From Flavobacterium hydrophilum (GTDB taxonomy: Bacteria; Bacteroidota; Bacteroidia; Flavobacteriales; Flavobacteriaceae), in NCBI RefSeq assembly GCF_003202405.1, contig NZ_QJHL01000009.1, forward strand, positions 1-64,000: a DNA stretch of 64,000 nucleotides. The letters are read 5' to 3'. This document shows positions 50,556 to 60,891 of the stretch, piece by piece. Positions within the stretch are counted from its first letter, which is position 1. Each line of letters opens with the position of its first letter. Both the position numbers and the translations under genes were made by a program. Below the pieces are notes generated by a model. The model searched no databases, was not told where the DNA came from, and saw only the letters and a program-made list of their open reading frames with translations.

Positions 50556-52157
50556 ATGAAAAATTTCGCCCAACTCATAAAAACTCTTGACAGCTCGAAT
50601 AAAACGAACGTAAAAGTCGATGCCCTGACGACGTATTTTAAAAATGCATCGCCGGAAGATAAAGTATGGACGATTGCGATTTTGTCTCATCGTCGCCCGC
50701 CAAGACCTGTTAATACGACTTTGTTGCGAATTTGGGCAAATGAATTAGCGAATATTCCGCTCTGGCTTTTTGAGGAAAGTTATCATATTGTCGGTGATTT
50801 GGCGGAAACGATTGCTTTAATTATTCCAACTACAAAAGAACATTCGGATAAAAGTTTAACCGAATATCTTCAGGAAATTATTGCGTTAAAAAAGAAATCA
50901 GATATTGAGAAAAAAGAATATTTGCATGAAAACTGGCTAGCGCTGAATTACTATGAACGCTTTGTCTTTACAAAATTAATTACCGGAAGTTTACGAATCG
51001 GCGTAAGCCAAAAATTAATGACCCGTGCCTTATCAAAAGCAGAAGCTGTTGATGAAGATGCTTTGGCGTATAAATTAATGGGAAATTGGGATCCGAATAC
51101 CATTACTTTCCAGGAATTGATTCTGGATGAAAAAAGCAGCGATTATTTATCAAAACCTTATCCATTTTATCTGGCTTATCCAATTGAAGGCGAAGTGGAT
51201 AATTTAGGAAATCCCGAAGACTGGTCGGTTGAACATAAGTGGGACGGAATCCGTTCACAAACCATTATCCGTGAAAACGAAATGTATGTCTGGTCAAGAG
51301 GCGAGGAGCTGGTTACTGATAAATATCCGGAGTTTAAATCTTTTATCGGAATTATTCCGGACGGAACCGTTATTGATGCTGAAATTCTAGCTTTTCCTGA
51401 GAAAGAAATCGGAACTTTTAATGATCTGCAAGCCCGAATAGGACGTAAAACTATTTCGGCCTCTTTGTTGGAAAAAGTTCCTGTAATATTAAAAGCGTAC
51501 GATATTTTAGAATGGGAAGGTCAGGATATTCGAAATTTACCTTATTCCGAAAGAAGATTATTATTAGAACAATTATATGATTCGATAAAAGATAGAACGC
51601 CACATTTTCAATTATCAGAAAGAGTGCTTCTCCATTCCTGGGAAGATGTATCCAACGAAAGGATGCGTGCCCGCGAAATGAAAAGCGAAGGCTTGATGTT
51701 AAAAAGAAATGATTCACCCTATCAGGTGGGAAGAAAAAAGGGCGATTGGTGGAAATGGAAAATTGAGCCTCTCGTAATTGATGCCGTTTTAACCTATGCG
51801 ATGCGCGGACACGGACGACGCTCCAATCTTTTTACCGATTATACTTTTGCGCTGTGGCAAAACAATGATAATGGAGAAAGAGAATTAGTAACATTCGCCA
51901 AAGCCTATTCCGGTTTAACCGATGCTGAATTCAGAAAAGTTGATGACTTTATCAAAAAAAATACTTTGGAACGATTTGGTCCGGTTCGAAGTGTAACGCC
52001 TCAATTGGTTTTCGAAATTGGTTTTGAAGGAATTGCACTTTCCAAAAGACATAAAAGCGGTATCGCCACCCGTTTTCCAAGAATCTTGAGATGGCGGCAG
52101 GATAAAAAAATAGAGGATGCCAACTCAATTGAAGATTTAAAAAGTATGATTTCATAA
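50556..52157 (+). CDS. ATP-dependent DNA ligase
   Basis: 533 residues, LigB/LigC-like. An N-terminal DNA-binding domain (1 to about 200) precedes the nucleotidyltransferase with the adenylated Lys in VEHKWDGIRSQ (near 228). Further motifs: DAEILAF, YDILEWEGQD, EGLMLKRNDSPYQVG and WWKWKI. A C-terminal OB fold closes the clamp (VTFAKAYSGLTDAEF). Starts immediately after the exonuclease stop, and 18 bp lead to the helicase. Seals nicks or breaks during repair. Confidence 0.95.
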   Translation: MKNFAQLIKTLDSSNKTNVKVDALTTYFKNASPEDKVWTIAILSHRRPPRPVNTTLLRIWANELANIPLWLFEESYHIVGDLAETIALIIPTTKEHSDKSLTEYLQEIIALKKKSDIEKKEYLHENWLALNYYERFVFTKLITGSLRIGVSQKLMTRALSKAEAVDEDALAYKLMGNWDPNTITFQELILDEKSSDYLSKPYPFYLAYPIEGEVDNLGNPEDWSVEHKWDGIRSQTIIRENEMYVWSRGEELVTDKYPEFKSFIGIIPDGTVIDAEILAFPEKEIGTFNDLQARIGRKTISASLLEKVPVILKAYDILEWEGQDIRNLPYSERRLLLEQLYDSIKDRTPHFQLSERVLLHSWEDVSNERMRAREMKSEGLMLKRNDSPYQVGRKKGDWWKWKIEPLVIDAVLTYAMRGHGRRSNLFTDYTFALWQNNDNGERELVTFAKAYSGLTDAEFRKVDDFIKKNTLERFGPVRSVTPQLVFEIGFEGIALSKRHKSGIATRFPRILRWRQDKKIEDANSIEDLKSMIS

Positions 52158-52175
52158 GTCAAATCCTCTCCAAAA

Positions 52176-54635
52176 ATGAACAGAGACGAATTATATACCA
52201 TCGCAGAAAACTGGTTTCATGATCAGGGCTGGAAAGCATTTCCATTCCAAACCCAGACGTGGACTGCTTTTCTGCAAGGAAAAAACGGGTTATTGAACGC
52301 TCCAACCGGAAGCGGAAAAACGTATGCCTTATGGTTTCCGATCGTTCTCGATTACATGAAGAAAAATCCGAATTATAAAACCAAACATAAACCCGGATTA
52401 AAAGCCATCTGGATAACGCCTTTACGTGCACTTTCTGTTGAAATAAAACAAGCTGCCGAAAGAATTCTTAACGATCTGGATACGCAAATGACGGTTGGAA
52501 TTCGGTCCGGAGATACTTCGCAAAGTGAAAGAACAAAGCAAAGCAAAAAAATGCCAGACTTGCTGGTTACCACTCCGGAAAGTCTGCAATTACTATTGGC
52601 TTCAAAAGAATTTGCAAAAACTTTTGCCAGTTGTTCTGCCATTGTGGTTGACGAATGGCACGAACTATTAGGAACAAAACGTGGCGTCCAAATGGAACTG
52701 GCTCTATCCCGACTAAAAAAGGTTGCACCCAAAATGCGAATTTGGGGAATTTCTGCCACCATCGGAAATCTGGAACTGGCGCAACAGGTATTATTAGGTT
52801 TAAATTCTGAGACCTACCAAAATTCAGTTTTGATTAAAGCCCACATCAACAAAAAAATAAAAGTACTTTCGATACTGCCAGACAAAATGGACAGTTATCC
52901 GTGGCGTGGTCACATGGGATTACATCTAATTGATGAGGTTGCTAAAATAGTACGGAAAAGCAAAACTACTTTAATTTTTACCAATGTACGTTCTGCCTGC
53001 GAAATGTGGTTTCAGGCAATATTGGAGAAATATCCGGAGTTTGCCGGAGATATGGCGATGCATCACGGAAGCATAAGCAGGGAAACCCGTTTGTGGGTTG
53101 AAAATGCGATTAGAAACGAAGAATTAAAAGTAGTGGTGTGTACTTCAAGCTTGGATTTGGGAGTAGATTTTGCCCCTGTTGAAACTATTATTCAGGTAGG
53201 CGGTCCAAAAGGTGTTGCCCGTTTTTTGCAAAGAGCAGGACGAAGCGGTCACCAACCCGGTAAAGAAAGTGTGATTTACTTTTTGGCAACTCACGCCATA
53301 GAATTGATTGAAGCTTCGGCACTTAAAAAAGCGGTTGCTAAAACCATTGTTGAAGACCGAATTCCCTATTTGAACAGTTGGGATGTTTTGGTGCAATACC
53401 TAAATACATTAGCGGTTTCTGACGGATTTTTTCCGGATGAAATTTTTGAAGAGGTGCGACAAACGTTCTGTTATCAAAACATCACAAAGGAAAACTGGAA
53501 CTGGATTCTGAACTTCATAACCAATGGAAGTCAGAGTTTACGGGCGTATGATGAATACAAAAAAGTAGAAATTGAAGAAGACGGCCGTTTTAAAATCAAT
53601 AGCCGACTGATTGCGATGCACCACAGAATGCAAATTGGAACCATTGTTGGCGACGCATCATTAAATGTGAAATTTTTAAGCGGAGGTTATATAGGGAATA
53701 TTGAAGAATGGTTTGCTTCAAAACTCCAGCCGGGAGATGTTTTTACTTTCGCTGGAAAAAGATTGGAATTATTTCGTGTAAAAAATATGCAGGTATTGGT
53801 ACGAAAAGCAGATCCTAAAAAAGAATCCCGAACCGTAAGCTGGATGGGCGGGCGAATGGCATTATCGGTGCAAATGAGTGAATTGCTTCGGGAAGAATTG
53901 TACGCTGCTAATTCTGATGATTTGACCCCGGAATTAAAAGCTTTGCAGCCTATTTTTGCAAGACAGAGAAAAGAAAGTATTGTACCTTCTGATGATGAAT
54001 TTTTAATTGAAACTTTCAAAACCAGAGAAGGGTATCATGCCGTTTTTTATCTTTTCGAAGGCAGGTTTGTGCATGAAGCTTTAGCAAGTATTTTATCTTA
54101 CCGTATCAGTTTACTGTTTCCGATAACTTTTTCGCTGGCGTATAATGATTACGGTTTTGAATTACTCTCCGATCAGGAGATTGATATGCAGTCTGTTTTT
54201 GATAATAATTTATTTTCAACAGAATATGTACACCATGATTTGCAAAAAAGCCTAAATTTAACGGAAATGGCCCGAAGAAAGTTCAGAGATATTGCTGTAA
54301 TTGCCGGTCTGGTTTTTACGGGAATGCCCGGAAGACCTGTTAAAACAAAGCATTTACAGAGCGGATCACAATTGCTTTTTGAAGTTTTCAGGGATTATGA
54401 ACCGGATAATTTATTACTCCAGCAGGCATATTCAGAAACAATTGAACATCAGCTGGAAGAAGGACGCTTGATTCAGGCTTTGGAAAGAGTGAATAAACAG
54501 ACTATTGTCTGGAAACAGTGCAAAAAGCCTACACCATTTAGTTTTCCAATCATTACAGACCGATTGAGGGAAAAATTATCCAGTGAGACATTGGCAGAAA
54601 GGATCAAAAAAATGACAGCGAGTTACATGAAATAA
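52176..54635 (+). CDS. Ligase-associated DEXH-box helicase (Lhr type)
   Basis: 819 residues. Motif I APTGSGKTYA (about 46), Ia TPLRALSVE, motif II VVDEWHELLG (a DEWH box, the family's DExH), motif III GISATIG, motif IV-VI regions TLIFTNVRSAC, CTSSLDLGVDF and QRAGRSGHQPG. A winged-helix and Lhr-core C-terminal part follow. Lhr-type 3'-5' helicases act on DNA-RNA hybrids and damaged DNA. Third gene of the repair operon. Confidence 0.95.
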   Translation: MNRDELYTIAENWFHDQGWKAFPFQTQTWTAFLQGKNGLLNAPTGSGKTYALWFPIVLDYMKKNPNYKTKHKPGLKAIWITPLRALSVEIKQAAERILNDLDTQMTVGIRSGDTSQSERTKQSKKMPDLLVTTPESLQLLLASKEFAKTFASCSAIVVDEWHELLGTKRGVQMELALSRLKKVAPKMRIWGISATIGNLELAQQVLLGLNSETYQNSVLIKAHINKKIKVLSILPDKMDSYPWRGHMGLHLIDEVAKIVRKSKTTLIFTNVRSACEMWFQAILEKYPEFAGDMAMHHGSISRETRLWVENAIRNEELKVVVCTSSLDLGVDFAPVETIIQVGGPKGVARFLQRAGRSGHQPGKESVIYFLATHAIELIEASALKKAVAKTIVEDRIPYLNSWDVLVQYLNTLAVSDGFFPDEIFEEVRQTFCYQNITKENWNWILNFITNGSQSLRAYDEYKKVEIEEDGRFKINSRLIAMHHRMQIGTIVGDASLNVKFLSGGYIGNIEEWFASKLQPGDVFTFAGKRLELFRVKNMQVLVRKADPKKESRTVSWMGGRMALSVQMSELLREELYAANSDDLTPELKALQPIFARQRKESIVPSDDEFLIETFKTREGYHAVFYLFEGRFVHEALASILSYRISLLFPITFSLAYNDYGFELLSDQEIDMQSVFDNNLFSTEYVHHDLQKSLNLTEMARRKFRDIAVIAGLVFTGMPGRPVKTKHLQSGSQLLFEVFRDYEPDNLLLQQAYSETIEHQLEEGRLIQALERVNKQTIVWKQCKKPTPFSFPIITDRLREKLSSETLAERIKKMTASYMK

Positions 54636-54639
54636 TAAC

Positions 54640-55272
54640 ATGAAAATTACAATCAACAATCAAAAATTTGTTTTACACTCGTGTGGGGCTGCTTATTGGG
54701 AAGAAAAGAAAATACTTCTAATATCTGATCTGCATTTGGGCAAAGTATCACATTTTAGAAAACACGGCATGCCAATTCCGGAGAAAGCCGTTCAGGAAAA
54801 TTTTAATCGATTGAATAATGTTTTAGAATTATTTGATGCCGAAACGATTATTTTTTTGGGAGATTTATTTCACAGTAAAATCAATAATGAATGGAATTTC
54901 TTTGCAGACTGGACAAAGACAATTTTGCAAAGGATTATTTTGATTGAAGGCAATCACGACATTATTTCAAAAAAATATTATACAGTTTTAAATATCGAAA
55001 TTTATTCGGAACTAATAATTGATGATTTTCTGCTTACACATCATCCAACAGAACGTGAAAATTTATTTAATTTTTGCGGTCACATTCATCCCGGAATTAA
55101 ACTAAAAGGATTAGGAAAACAATTCTTAAGCTTGTCTTGTTTTTTCAGAAAAACGAATCAAATGATTTTTCCGGCTTTTGGAGAATTTACGGGGAATTAT
55201 TATCTGACTCCCACAGAAAATGACAAAGTATATGCTCTTGCCAAGGGGGAAATAATAGAAATTAAAAACTAA
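54640..55272 (+). CDS. pdeM: Ligase-associated DNA damage response endonuclease PdeM
   Basis: 210 residues, a small calcineurin-like phosphoesterase. All metal motifs are present: SDLHLGKVSHF, GDLFHS, EGNHD, the His pair THHPT and CGHIHPG. Four bases separate it from the helicase. In the known ligase-associated cluster PdeM is a nuclease expected to process ends before sealing. Confidence 0.93.
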   Translation: MKITINNQKFVLHSCGAAYWEEKKILLISDLHLGKVSHFRKHGMPIPEKAVQENFNRLNNVLELFDAETIIFLGDLFHSKINNEWNFFADWTKTILQRIILIEGNHDIISKKYYTVLNIEIYSELIIDDFLLTHHPTERENLFNFCGHIHPGIKLKGLGKQFLSLSCFFRKTNQMIFPAFGEFTGNYYLTPTENDKVYALAKGEIIEIKN

Positions 55273-55273
55273 T

Positions 55274-55660
55274 TTAATTCAAGGCGAAAGGTGCGCACAT
55301 TCTAAAAGTAGGAACTATCACCTTAAAAATTTTGGTTGTAGTAAAATTGATCATATTAAAATGACCTTTCATTGCACCATAAGGAGATGATAATAAACAA
55401 CCTGAACTATAGGTGTGATTTTCTCCTGGTTTTAAAACAGGTTTTTTTCCGATAACGCCTTCTCCGTCAACTACTTCAAGATCGTTTAAAGAGTCGAAAA
55501 TTTCCCAGTGACGTGATGTTAACTGTACAGAATCTTTACTGTGATTTTCGATTGTAACAACATAACTAAATGCAAAATGAATCTTGTAGTTCTTGAAGTA
55601 AGTACCTTCAAAACTAGTTAAAACAGATATTTTTATGCCTCTTGTTATCTGAGAAACCAT
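55274..55660 (-). CDS. apaG: ApaG-domain protein
   Basis: 128 residues, a fibronectin-III-like beta sandwich. Family motifs: YVVTIENHSKDSVQLTSRHW, GVIGKKPVLKPGENHTYSSG and SPYGAMKGHF. ApaG is linked genetically to cobalt and magnesium resistance; its biochemical role is unclear. Convergent with pdeM, with a 1-bp gap between the stops. A -7 element TAAGTTTG lies on the minus strand at 55702-55695. Confidence 0.93.
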   Translation of the reverse strand: MVSQITRGIKISVLTSFEGTYFKNYKIHFAFSYVVTIENHSKDSVQLTSRHWEIFDSLNDLEVVDGEGVIGKKPVLKPGENHTYSSGCLLSSPYGAMKGHFNMINFTTTKIFKVIVPTFRMCAPFALN

Positions 55661-55741
55661 AACTAAAGTAGTATATATGTGTGCGTTATAACTGCAAACT
55701 TACAAAAAAAAATGATTCAATTTAAATCCTTTTTAGAATGT

Positions 55742-56995
55742 TTAGTTAATAATATTCAATGAGTTCGCATTTCCTTTTCCAATAACTCTTTGGTATCGGT
55801 CGGTATTTTCACGATAATAAACTAAAATAGTATATTCATTTTCGGTTTGATAAAAATTGCCATCTATAGCATTTTCATAATCAATTTCACCTTTTTTATC
55901 AGCAACAGTATATTGAAAATTGGTGAATCCCTGTTTAATCATGACAGCTTTTTCGTAGATTCCTTTCTCTGCATTATAATCCATTTTGTATTCTTGTGAC
56001 AAGCTGTAATTATTGAACATTCCTGTAATATAGATGTCTTTGTTCAATCTAAAAGCTGGAGCAGAAAGACTAAAATAAACCCAGGCATAGTCAGCCTCAA
56101 TTTCCTGATTAGAACCGTTGATATTTTTGACTACAAAATTCCCATTGACATCCTGATATACTGTATAAATCTGATTGCCTCTTGCTGGGCTTGTGTATAA
56201 AAATGAACTGTAAATATCGCTGGTAGAGCTCACTTTTGCTACATTGTTATTAGCTGCTCTGATATCTTTATTTTCAAAGTATAAAAATTCATTTCCGCCC
56301 CAGAACTGCGTTTCACTATCGTATTTATAAACTAATTGATTTCCAAGTGTATATTGTGGACGAATGTTTTTAATACAAGTGTTAAAATCTCCGTTTTGCA
56401 GTAAAAGTACTTTTACGTTTTGCAAAGGTGTCTGAAATGCAATATCATTTGAAGCAATTGAAAAATCCAGATTCTGCTTTTGATTAATATTGTTTAGGTT
56501 TCGGGTACGTTTTACCTGAGCTGCTACAGTACATTGGTTCTCATATAAAATAAATTTTCTGGAGAAAACAACTTCTCGGTCTTCATTCAGTATTCTTAAG
56601 ATATAATTTCCTGAAATTCGCAACTGTGTCGTAAATTGGTTTGGAAAGTTAATACGATAGTGCGAATAACTCTGCAGCGTATTAAAAGAATTACTGTAAT
56701 CCATAATCCTTTGATTGTCTAATCCGAGAATATAATCCATTTTAGGAATTTCAGAAGCTTTCCAGTTGTAGTCGCAGTGTATAATCTCAAAATAATAATT
56801 GGCTTCATTGCCATACAAATCATCAAACTGTAATTCAAATGTGGAGCCCAATTCAAATATGGGAACAACATTGCTGCCGTTTTGAACAAAGGAAACGGTT
56901 TTTATATTATAAGGAGGATTGATTTCTTTTTCCTGGGCTTTTGCCAAAGTGAAAATTAAAAGAAAAACTAAGCTTGTATATAAAAATTTCGGCAT
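55742..56995 (-). CDS. DUF5103 domain secreted protein
   Basis: 417 residues from the ATG at 56995, which gives a Sec signal (MPKFLYTSLVFLLIFTLAKA); a longer frame begins at 57052. The mature protein is beta-rich and fits the Bacteroidota family DUF5103 (NPPYNIKTVSFVQNGSNVVPI; FEIIHCDYNWKASEIPKMDYI; ITGMFNNYSLSQEYKMDYN). Many members lie near T9SS or gliding genes, but none is present here, so no link is claimed. Function unknown. Confidence 0.85.
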   Translation of the reverse strand: MPKFLYTSLVFLLIFTLAKAQEKEINPPYNIKTVSFVQNGSNVVPIFELGSTFELQFDDLYGNEANYYFEIIHCDYNWKASEIPKMDYILGLDNQRIMDYSNSFNTLQSYSHYRINFPNQFTTQLRISGNYILRILNEDREVVFSRKFILYENQCTVAAQVKRTRNLNNINQKQNLDFSIASNDIAFQTPLQNVKVLLLQNGDFNTCIKNIRPQYTLGNQLVYKYDSETQFWGGNEFLYFENKDIRAANNNVAKVSSTSDIYSSFLYTSPARGNQIYTVYQDVNGNFVVKNINGSNQEIEADYAWVYFSLSAPAFRLNKDIYITGMFNNYSLSQEYKMDYNAEKGIYEKAVMIKQGFTNFQYTVADKKGEIDYENAIDGNFYQTENEYTILVYYRENTDRYQRVIGKGNANSLNIIN

Positions 56996-57069
56996 CTCAT
57001 TTAGTTGTAAGATTGTAAATATAACAATTTTATGTAACGAAAAAGATGCCATTCTATTGGATTTTACTG

Positions 57070-59976
57070 CTAAGATCCCAAAATATAGGCTAAGTTACCT
57101 TCAATTTCATCATTGATATAACTTTCTTCTAAAAGCGAATCAGATAAAAGTTTTTTATTTTCCTGCAGTTTAATAATCTTTTCTTCCACTGTATTTTTCG
57201 AAATAAAACGAATAACATTTACTTTATTTAACTGCCCAATTCGGTGGGCTCGTCCAACTCCCTGTTTTTCTGCAAAAGGATTCCACCACGGATCCAAGAA
57301 TAAAACATAAGAAGCTTTGGTAATATTCAGACCAACACCTCCCGCTTTTAGCGAAATAAAAAACAATAACGGATTTTCTTTTTCCTGAAACAATTTTACC
57401 TGCTGTTCTCTTCTTCCGGATGGAGTTTCTCCTGTAATTTCACAAAACGCTACTTTGTTTTCCCTGCACCAATCCGTGTAAAAATTCAAATTGGTAACAA
57501 ACGAACTAAAAATGATAACTTTTTGTTTTGCTTTTACTAAATTTTCCAGGTAATTGGTAACCGCAATGTATTTTCCGGAATCAATTTCCGATTTCTGATC
57601 GACCATTTTCGGATGATTACTCAGCTGTCTTAACTTCATCAAAGTATTGATAATACTGATTTTGTCCGGACTTGATCCGTCCGTTTTAAGCAGGAAATTA
57701 CGAGCTTTTGATTTTTCTTTCTCGTATAGTTTTTCCTGTTCAGGATCCATATCACAATAATAAATCTGCTCTGTCAATTCAGGCAAATCCTTTAAAACCT
57801 GCTCTTTTGTTCTTCGTAAAATATAAGGGTGTATAAGATTTTTTAATTCTGCTAAAATATTTTCATCCTGTTTTTTCTCAATAGGAATTTTAAAATTTTC
57901 TGCAAAAAAGCTGTAACTCCCCAAAATTTCAGGATTTATAAACTCCATTTGAGACCATAAGTCGTCAAGCGAATTTTCGATCGGCGTTCCGCTTAAAGCG
58001 ATTTTATGAACCGTATTTATTTTGTTAATTGCTTTAAAAATCTTAGAATTTTTGTTTTTGATGTATTGACTTTCGTCCAAAATTAAATAGCGGAAATCGT
58101 ATTTTTCTAAAATTGAAATATCACGATGAACAATGCTATAACTGGTAAAAATCAAATCGGTTGAATTTATTCTGCCGGCTAATAATTTTCGGTCATTGCC
58201 CACGTACTGCATTTTCGAAAAATGCGGAGTAAACTTCCCAGCTTCATTAAACCAGTTAAAAACCAATGAAGAAGGAAGCACAATCAAAGCTTTAAGCGGC
58301 TCTCTTTCAATGGTTGTTTCGTTTGCAAACAAATCAAAATTAGAGGTTTTGGTAGTAAAACCTAATTGTTCCTGAACTGATACCAAAACGGCTAAAGTCT
58401 GAAGTGTTTTTCCAAGTCCCATATCATCGGCCAGGCAGGCTCCAAGATTAGAGTTGAAATGACCTAAAAGCCATTTTACGCCATCAATTTGATACGGTCT
58501 TAAAGTTGCTTTTAGTAAATCTGAAGATGTAAATTCGGCTTTGTGAATTTGGTCCAAATCATTTTCGATTTCTGAAATTCCGTCTAAAGCTGTAAAATTG
58601 CTTTTGCGTAAAAGCAATTCTCCATTTTCTGTTTTGGCTAATTTTGCCAGAGAGCCATATTTACTGAACCATTCTAACGGAATTAAAAAATAATTTCCGT
58701 CAGGCAGCATAAAAAGTCTTTCCTTGCTTTTTATATTGGGTATGATTTCGCTGAAATTGATTTTATAATTACCAATCGTAATAATTATTTTAATATCAAA
58801 CCAGTCTGCTTTTGTTTCTTTTGCAATTGAAATCGTATTGCTTTCTGTGATGATTTCTTTGCTTTCCAGTTTTAAATTTTGGATTGTAAAACCTAAACTC
58901 TCAAGCTTTTCTTTATTGTCAATAATTAATTGGATATTGATATAAGGATCATTGATTTCTGAATCCTTATCCAGTCCAAACAATTCGTTTTTGATTTTTA
59001 CTAAACCAATTTCGAGTAGTTTTTTTGTATATAAAATTTCGACAGCACTTCTTTTAAACTGAATTATTTTGGGTTCATTAGCAATGCTGAAATCCACAAA
59101 AGAATGTGTTTTTTTAGTTTTACCGGCGTCAAATAAATAGCCGTTATAATCGAAATAAAGGTTGAGGTAATAACAATTTTTAAAGAAATCATAAACAGGC
59201 TGAATTGTACTTGAAATAATTTTGTCACGAACTTCCATTTCAAAACCCGTCGCTTCAATATCGATTTTTTTTGCTATTTCAGGAATAAAGCCTTTAAAAT
59301 AATTATCAACCAGTTTTGAAGGAATTTCGATTGATTTTTTCTTCAGAAAAGGGGTTAGTTTTTTAGAATTGAGTTCTTTTAATCGCCCTAATTTTTTATT
59401 GATAATTAACCAGCCCGGTTCATCTAAAAGAATGGTAACACTACTATTCATGGGTAAAAAAGTATTTTTGTTTTCTTTTAAAGAAAGGGTATAAGTAATG
59501 CCTTCGGAATGTTTATCAAATTGAATCTGAGGTTCAAAATAAAGAGGTTCGATAGCAACTCTTGAACGATAAAAGTCTTTTTCAGGTCCCAAATTCAAAG
59601 ATAGTGGGAATTGTTCCTTCACAATCAAATCGTAAAAGGAACTTAAATTGAAATTTAAATACTGACGGATTGCAAAATCAATTTTAGAATCTTTTTGTAA
59701 ATCAGCAATGGTTTTAGCCGATTTGATTTTGGCACTGAACTTTTTGAAAATGAATTCAGGTTTTAAAGATTCACAGGCTGTCATGATTTTTTTAGTATTG
59801 GAATCTAAATTTTCAAAATCAATTCCAAAACTTTCAATGATATCTTTAGTTGCCTTTTTGTCTAAGTATTTAATATCGCTTGTGTTCCCGACAATATAGG
59901 ACGTTGGAATATAAGCATTCAGATTTTTATCAAAACTGATGTCAAAACAAAACTGAAATGATTTTGTAGGTTCCAA
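57070..59976 (-). CDS. SNF2-family helicase/ATPase
   Basis: 968 residues. The N-terminal about 490 residues are a family-specific region without clear motifs. The SNF2 ATPase follows: motif I ADDMGLGKTLQTLA (about 518), II LDESQYIKN (DESQ box), III ALSGTPIENSLDDLWSQ, and the helicase C-terminal domain with IFSSFVTNLNFYTDW, SLKAGGVGLNITKA and VGRAHRIGQ (motif VI). Acts as a DNA translocase in transcription recycling or repair. Apparently monocistronic. Confidence 0.93.
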   Translation of the reverse strand: MEPTKSFQFCFDISFDKNLNAYIPTSYIVGNTSDIKYLDKKATKDIIESFGIDFENLDSNTKKIMTACESLKPEFIFKKFSAKIKSAKTIADLQKDSKIDFAIRQYLNFNLSSFYDLIVKEQFPLSLNLGPEKDFYRSRVAIEPLYFEPQIQFDKHSEGITYTLSLKENKNTFLPMNSSVTILLDEPGWLIINKKLGRLKELNSKKLTPFLKKKSIEIPSKLVDNYFKGFIPEIAKKIDIEATGFEMEVRDKIISSTIQPVYDFFKNCYYLNLYFDYNGYLFDAGKTKKTHSFVDFSIANEPKIIQFKRSAVEILYTKKLLEIGLVKIKNELFGLDKDSEINDPYINIQLIIDNKEKLESLGFTIQNLKLESKEIITESNTISIAKETKADWFDIKIIITIGNYKINFSEIIPNIKSKERLFMLPDGNYFLIPLEWFSKYGSLAKLAKTENGELLLRKSNFTALDGISEIENDLDQIHKAEFTSSDLLKATLRPYQIDGVKWLLGHFNSNLGACLADDMGLGKTLQTLAVLVSVQEQLGFTTKTSNFDLFANETTIEREPLKALIVLPSSLVFNWFNEAGKFTPHFSKMQYVGNDRKLLAGRINSTDLIFTSYSIVHRDISILEKYDFRYLILDESQYIKNKNSKIFKAINKINTVHKIALSGTPIENSLDDLWSQMEFINPEILGSYSFFAENFKIPIEKKQDENILAELKNLIHPYILRRTKEQVLKDLPELTEQIYYCDMDPEQEKLYEKEKSKARNFLLKTDGSSPDKISIINTLMKLRQLSNHPKMVDQKSEIDSGKYIAVTNYLENLVKAKQKVIIFSSFVTNLNFYTDWCRENKVAFCEITGETPSGRREQQVKLFQEKENPLLFFISLKAGGVGLNITKASYVLFLDPWWNPFAEKQGVGRAHRIGQLNKVNVIRFISKNTVEEKIIKLQENKKLLSDSLLEESYINDEIEGNLAYILGS

Positions 59977-60027
59977 GATTTAAAGATTTGGTTAGGCTTG
60001 TAATTTGGGAATTGTGCTAAAAAAAAG

Positions 60028-60060
60028 CGTTTTCAAATTATTTCTATTTTGAAAACGTTT
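60028..60060 (-). terminator. Terminator after the methyltransferase gene
   Basis: CGTTTTCAAA (60028-60037) pairs with TTTGAAAACG (60048-60057); A residues at 60019-60026 supply the minus-strand T tract. The repeat relative TTAAATGAACTTATATCACT follows at 60064. Confidence 0.8.
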
Positions 60061-60100
60061 TTTTAAATGAACTTATATCACTTATATGGTGAAAAAGAAA

Positions 60101-60874
60101 TTAGTTTTCCTGTTTAAAGCAAAGCGGAATAATTTCCCCTTTTGCCAGACAATATTTTTCAACTAATTCAGGAGCAATTTTGTTGGTATAATCTTCTTCA
60201 ATTACGATAAAACCAATGCTTCTTAGTTTGTCAAAATAATCTCTTCCATAGATACGAACGTGATCGTATTGTCCAAATATTCTGGCGCGTTCTTTTTGGT
60301 CTGTAATTGAATCGTCCGCAAAAGTAACTTCTCTGTTTAAATCCTGTGGAATCTGCAAAATCGCCATTCCGCCTGGTTTTAAAACACGGTATAATTCCTG
60401 CATCGCTTTGGTATCATCCGGAATATGTTCTAAAACGTGATTGCATAAAATAACATCATATTCATTGTCTTTGAAAGGCAAATTACAGATATCTGCTTTT
60501 ACGTCTGCCAAAGGCGAAAGTAAATCGGTTGTGGTGTAGTCCAGGTTTTTCTGCTTGCGGAATAATTTATAAAATGCCTGTTCCGGAGCAAAATGCAGTA
60601 CTTTTTTCGGTGCAGTAAAAAAATCAGTCTGATCATTTAAGTACAACCAAAGTAAACGATGTCTTTCTAATGAAAGTGTACTAGGCGAAAGTACATTGTT
60701 ACGCTGCTTCCCATATCCGTAAGGTAAAAACGACCTGAAACTTTTTCCGTCAATAGGATCAGTAAATTTATTTCCTCTTAATGATAATGCCAAAATAGGG
60801 CGTGCCACATAACTCAAACGAATTAATAATGGACGGGGGATTGTATTAAGTACTAATTTGAATAATTTTTTCAT
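60101..60874 (-). CDS. Class I SAM-dependent methyltransferase
   Basis: 257 residues. The SAM-binding core is KVLHFAPEQAFYKLF (about 88-102, with the usual motif-I GxGxG replaced by HFAPE), ADICNLPFKDNEYDVILCNHVLEHIPDD and MQELYRVLKPGGMAILQIPQD. The N-terminal segment RHRLLWLYLNDQTDF is typical of the Bacteroidota group. Substrate unknown. Confidence 0.88.
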   Translation of the reverse strand: MKKLFKLVLNTIPRPLLIRLSYVARPILALSLRGNKFTDPIDGKSFRSFLPYGYGKQRNNVLSPSTLSLERHRLLWLYLNDQTDFFTAPKKVLHFAPEQAFYKLFRKQKNLDYTTTDLLSPLADVKADICNLPFKDNEYDVILCNHVLEHIPDDTKAMQELYRVLKPGGMAILQIPQDLNREVTFADDSITDQKERARIFGQYDHVRIYGRDYFDKLRSIGFIVIEEDYTNKIAPELVEKYCLAKGEIIPLCFKQEN

Positions 60875-60891
60875 GAGGGGGCTATTTCGCA

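Noticed and set aside
49491..55272. Ligase-exonuclease-helicase-PdeM operon as a new system
   Set aside because: This gene set is already known as the ligase-associated DNA repair cluster; all four members here are intact and ordinary.
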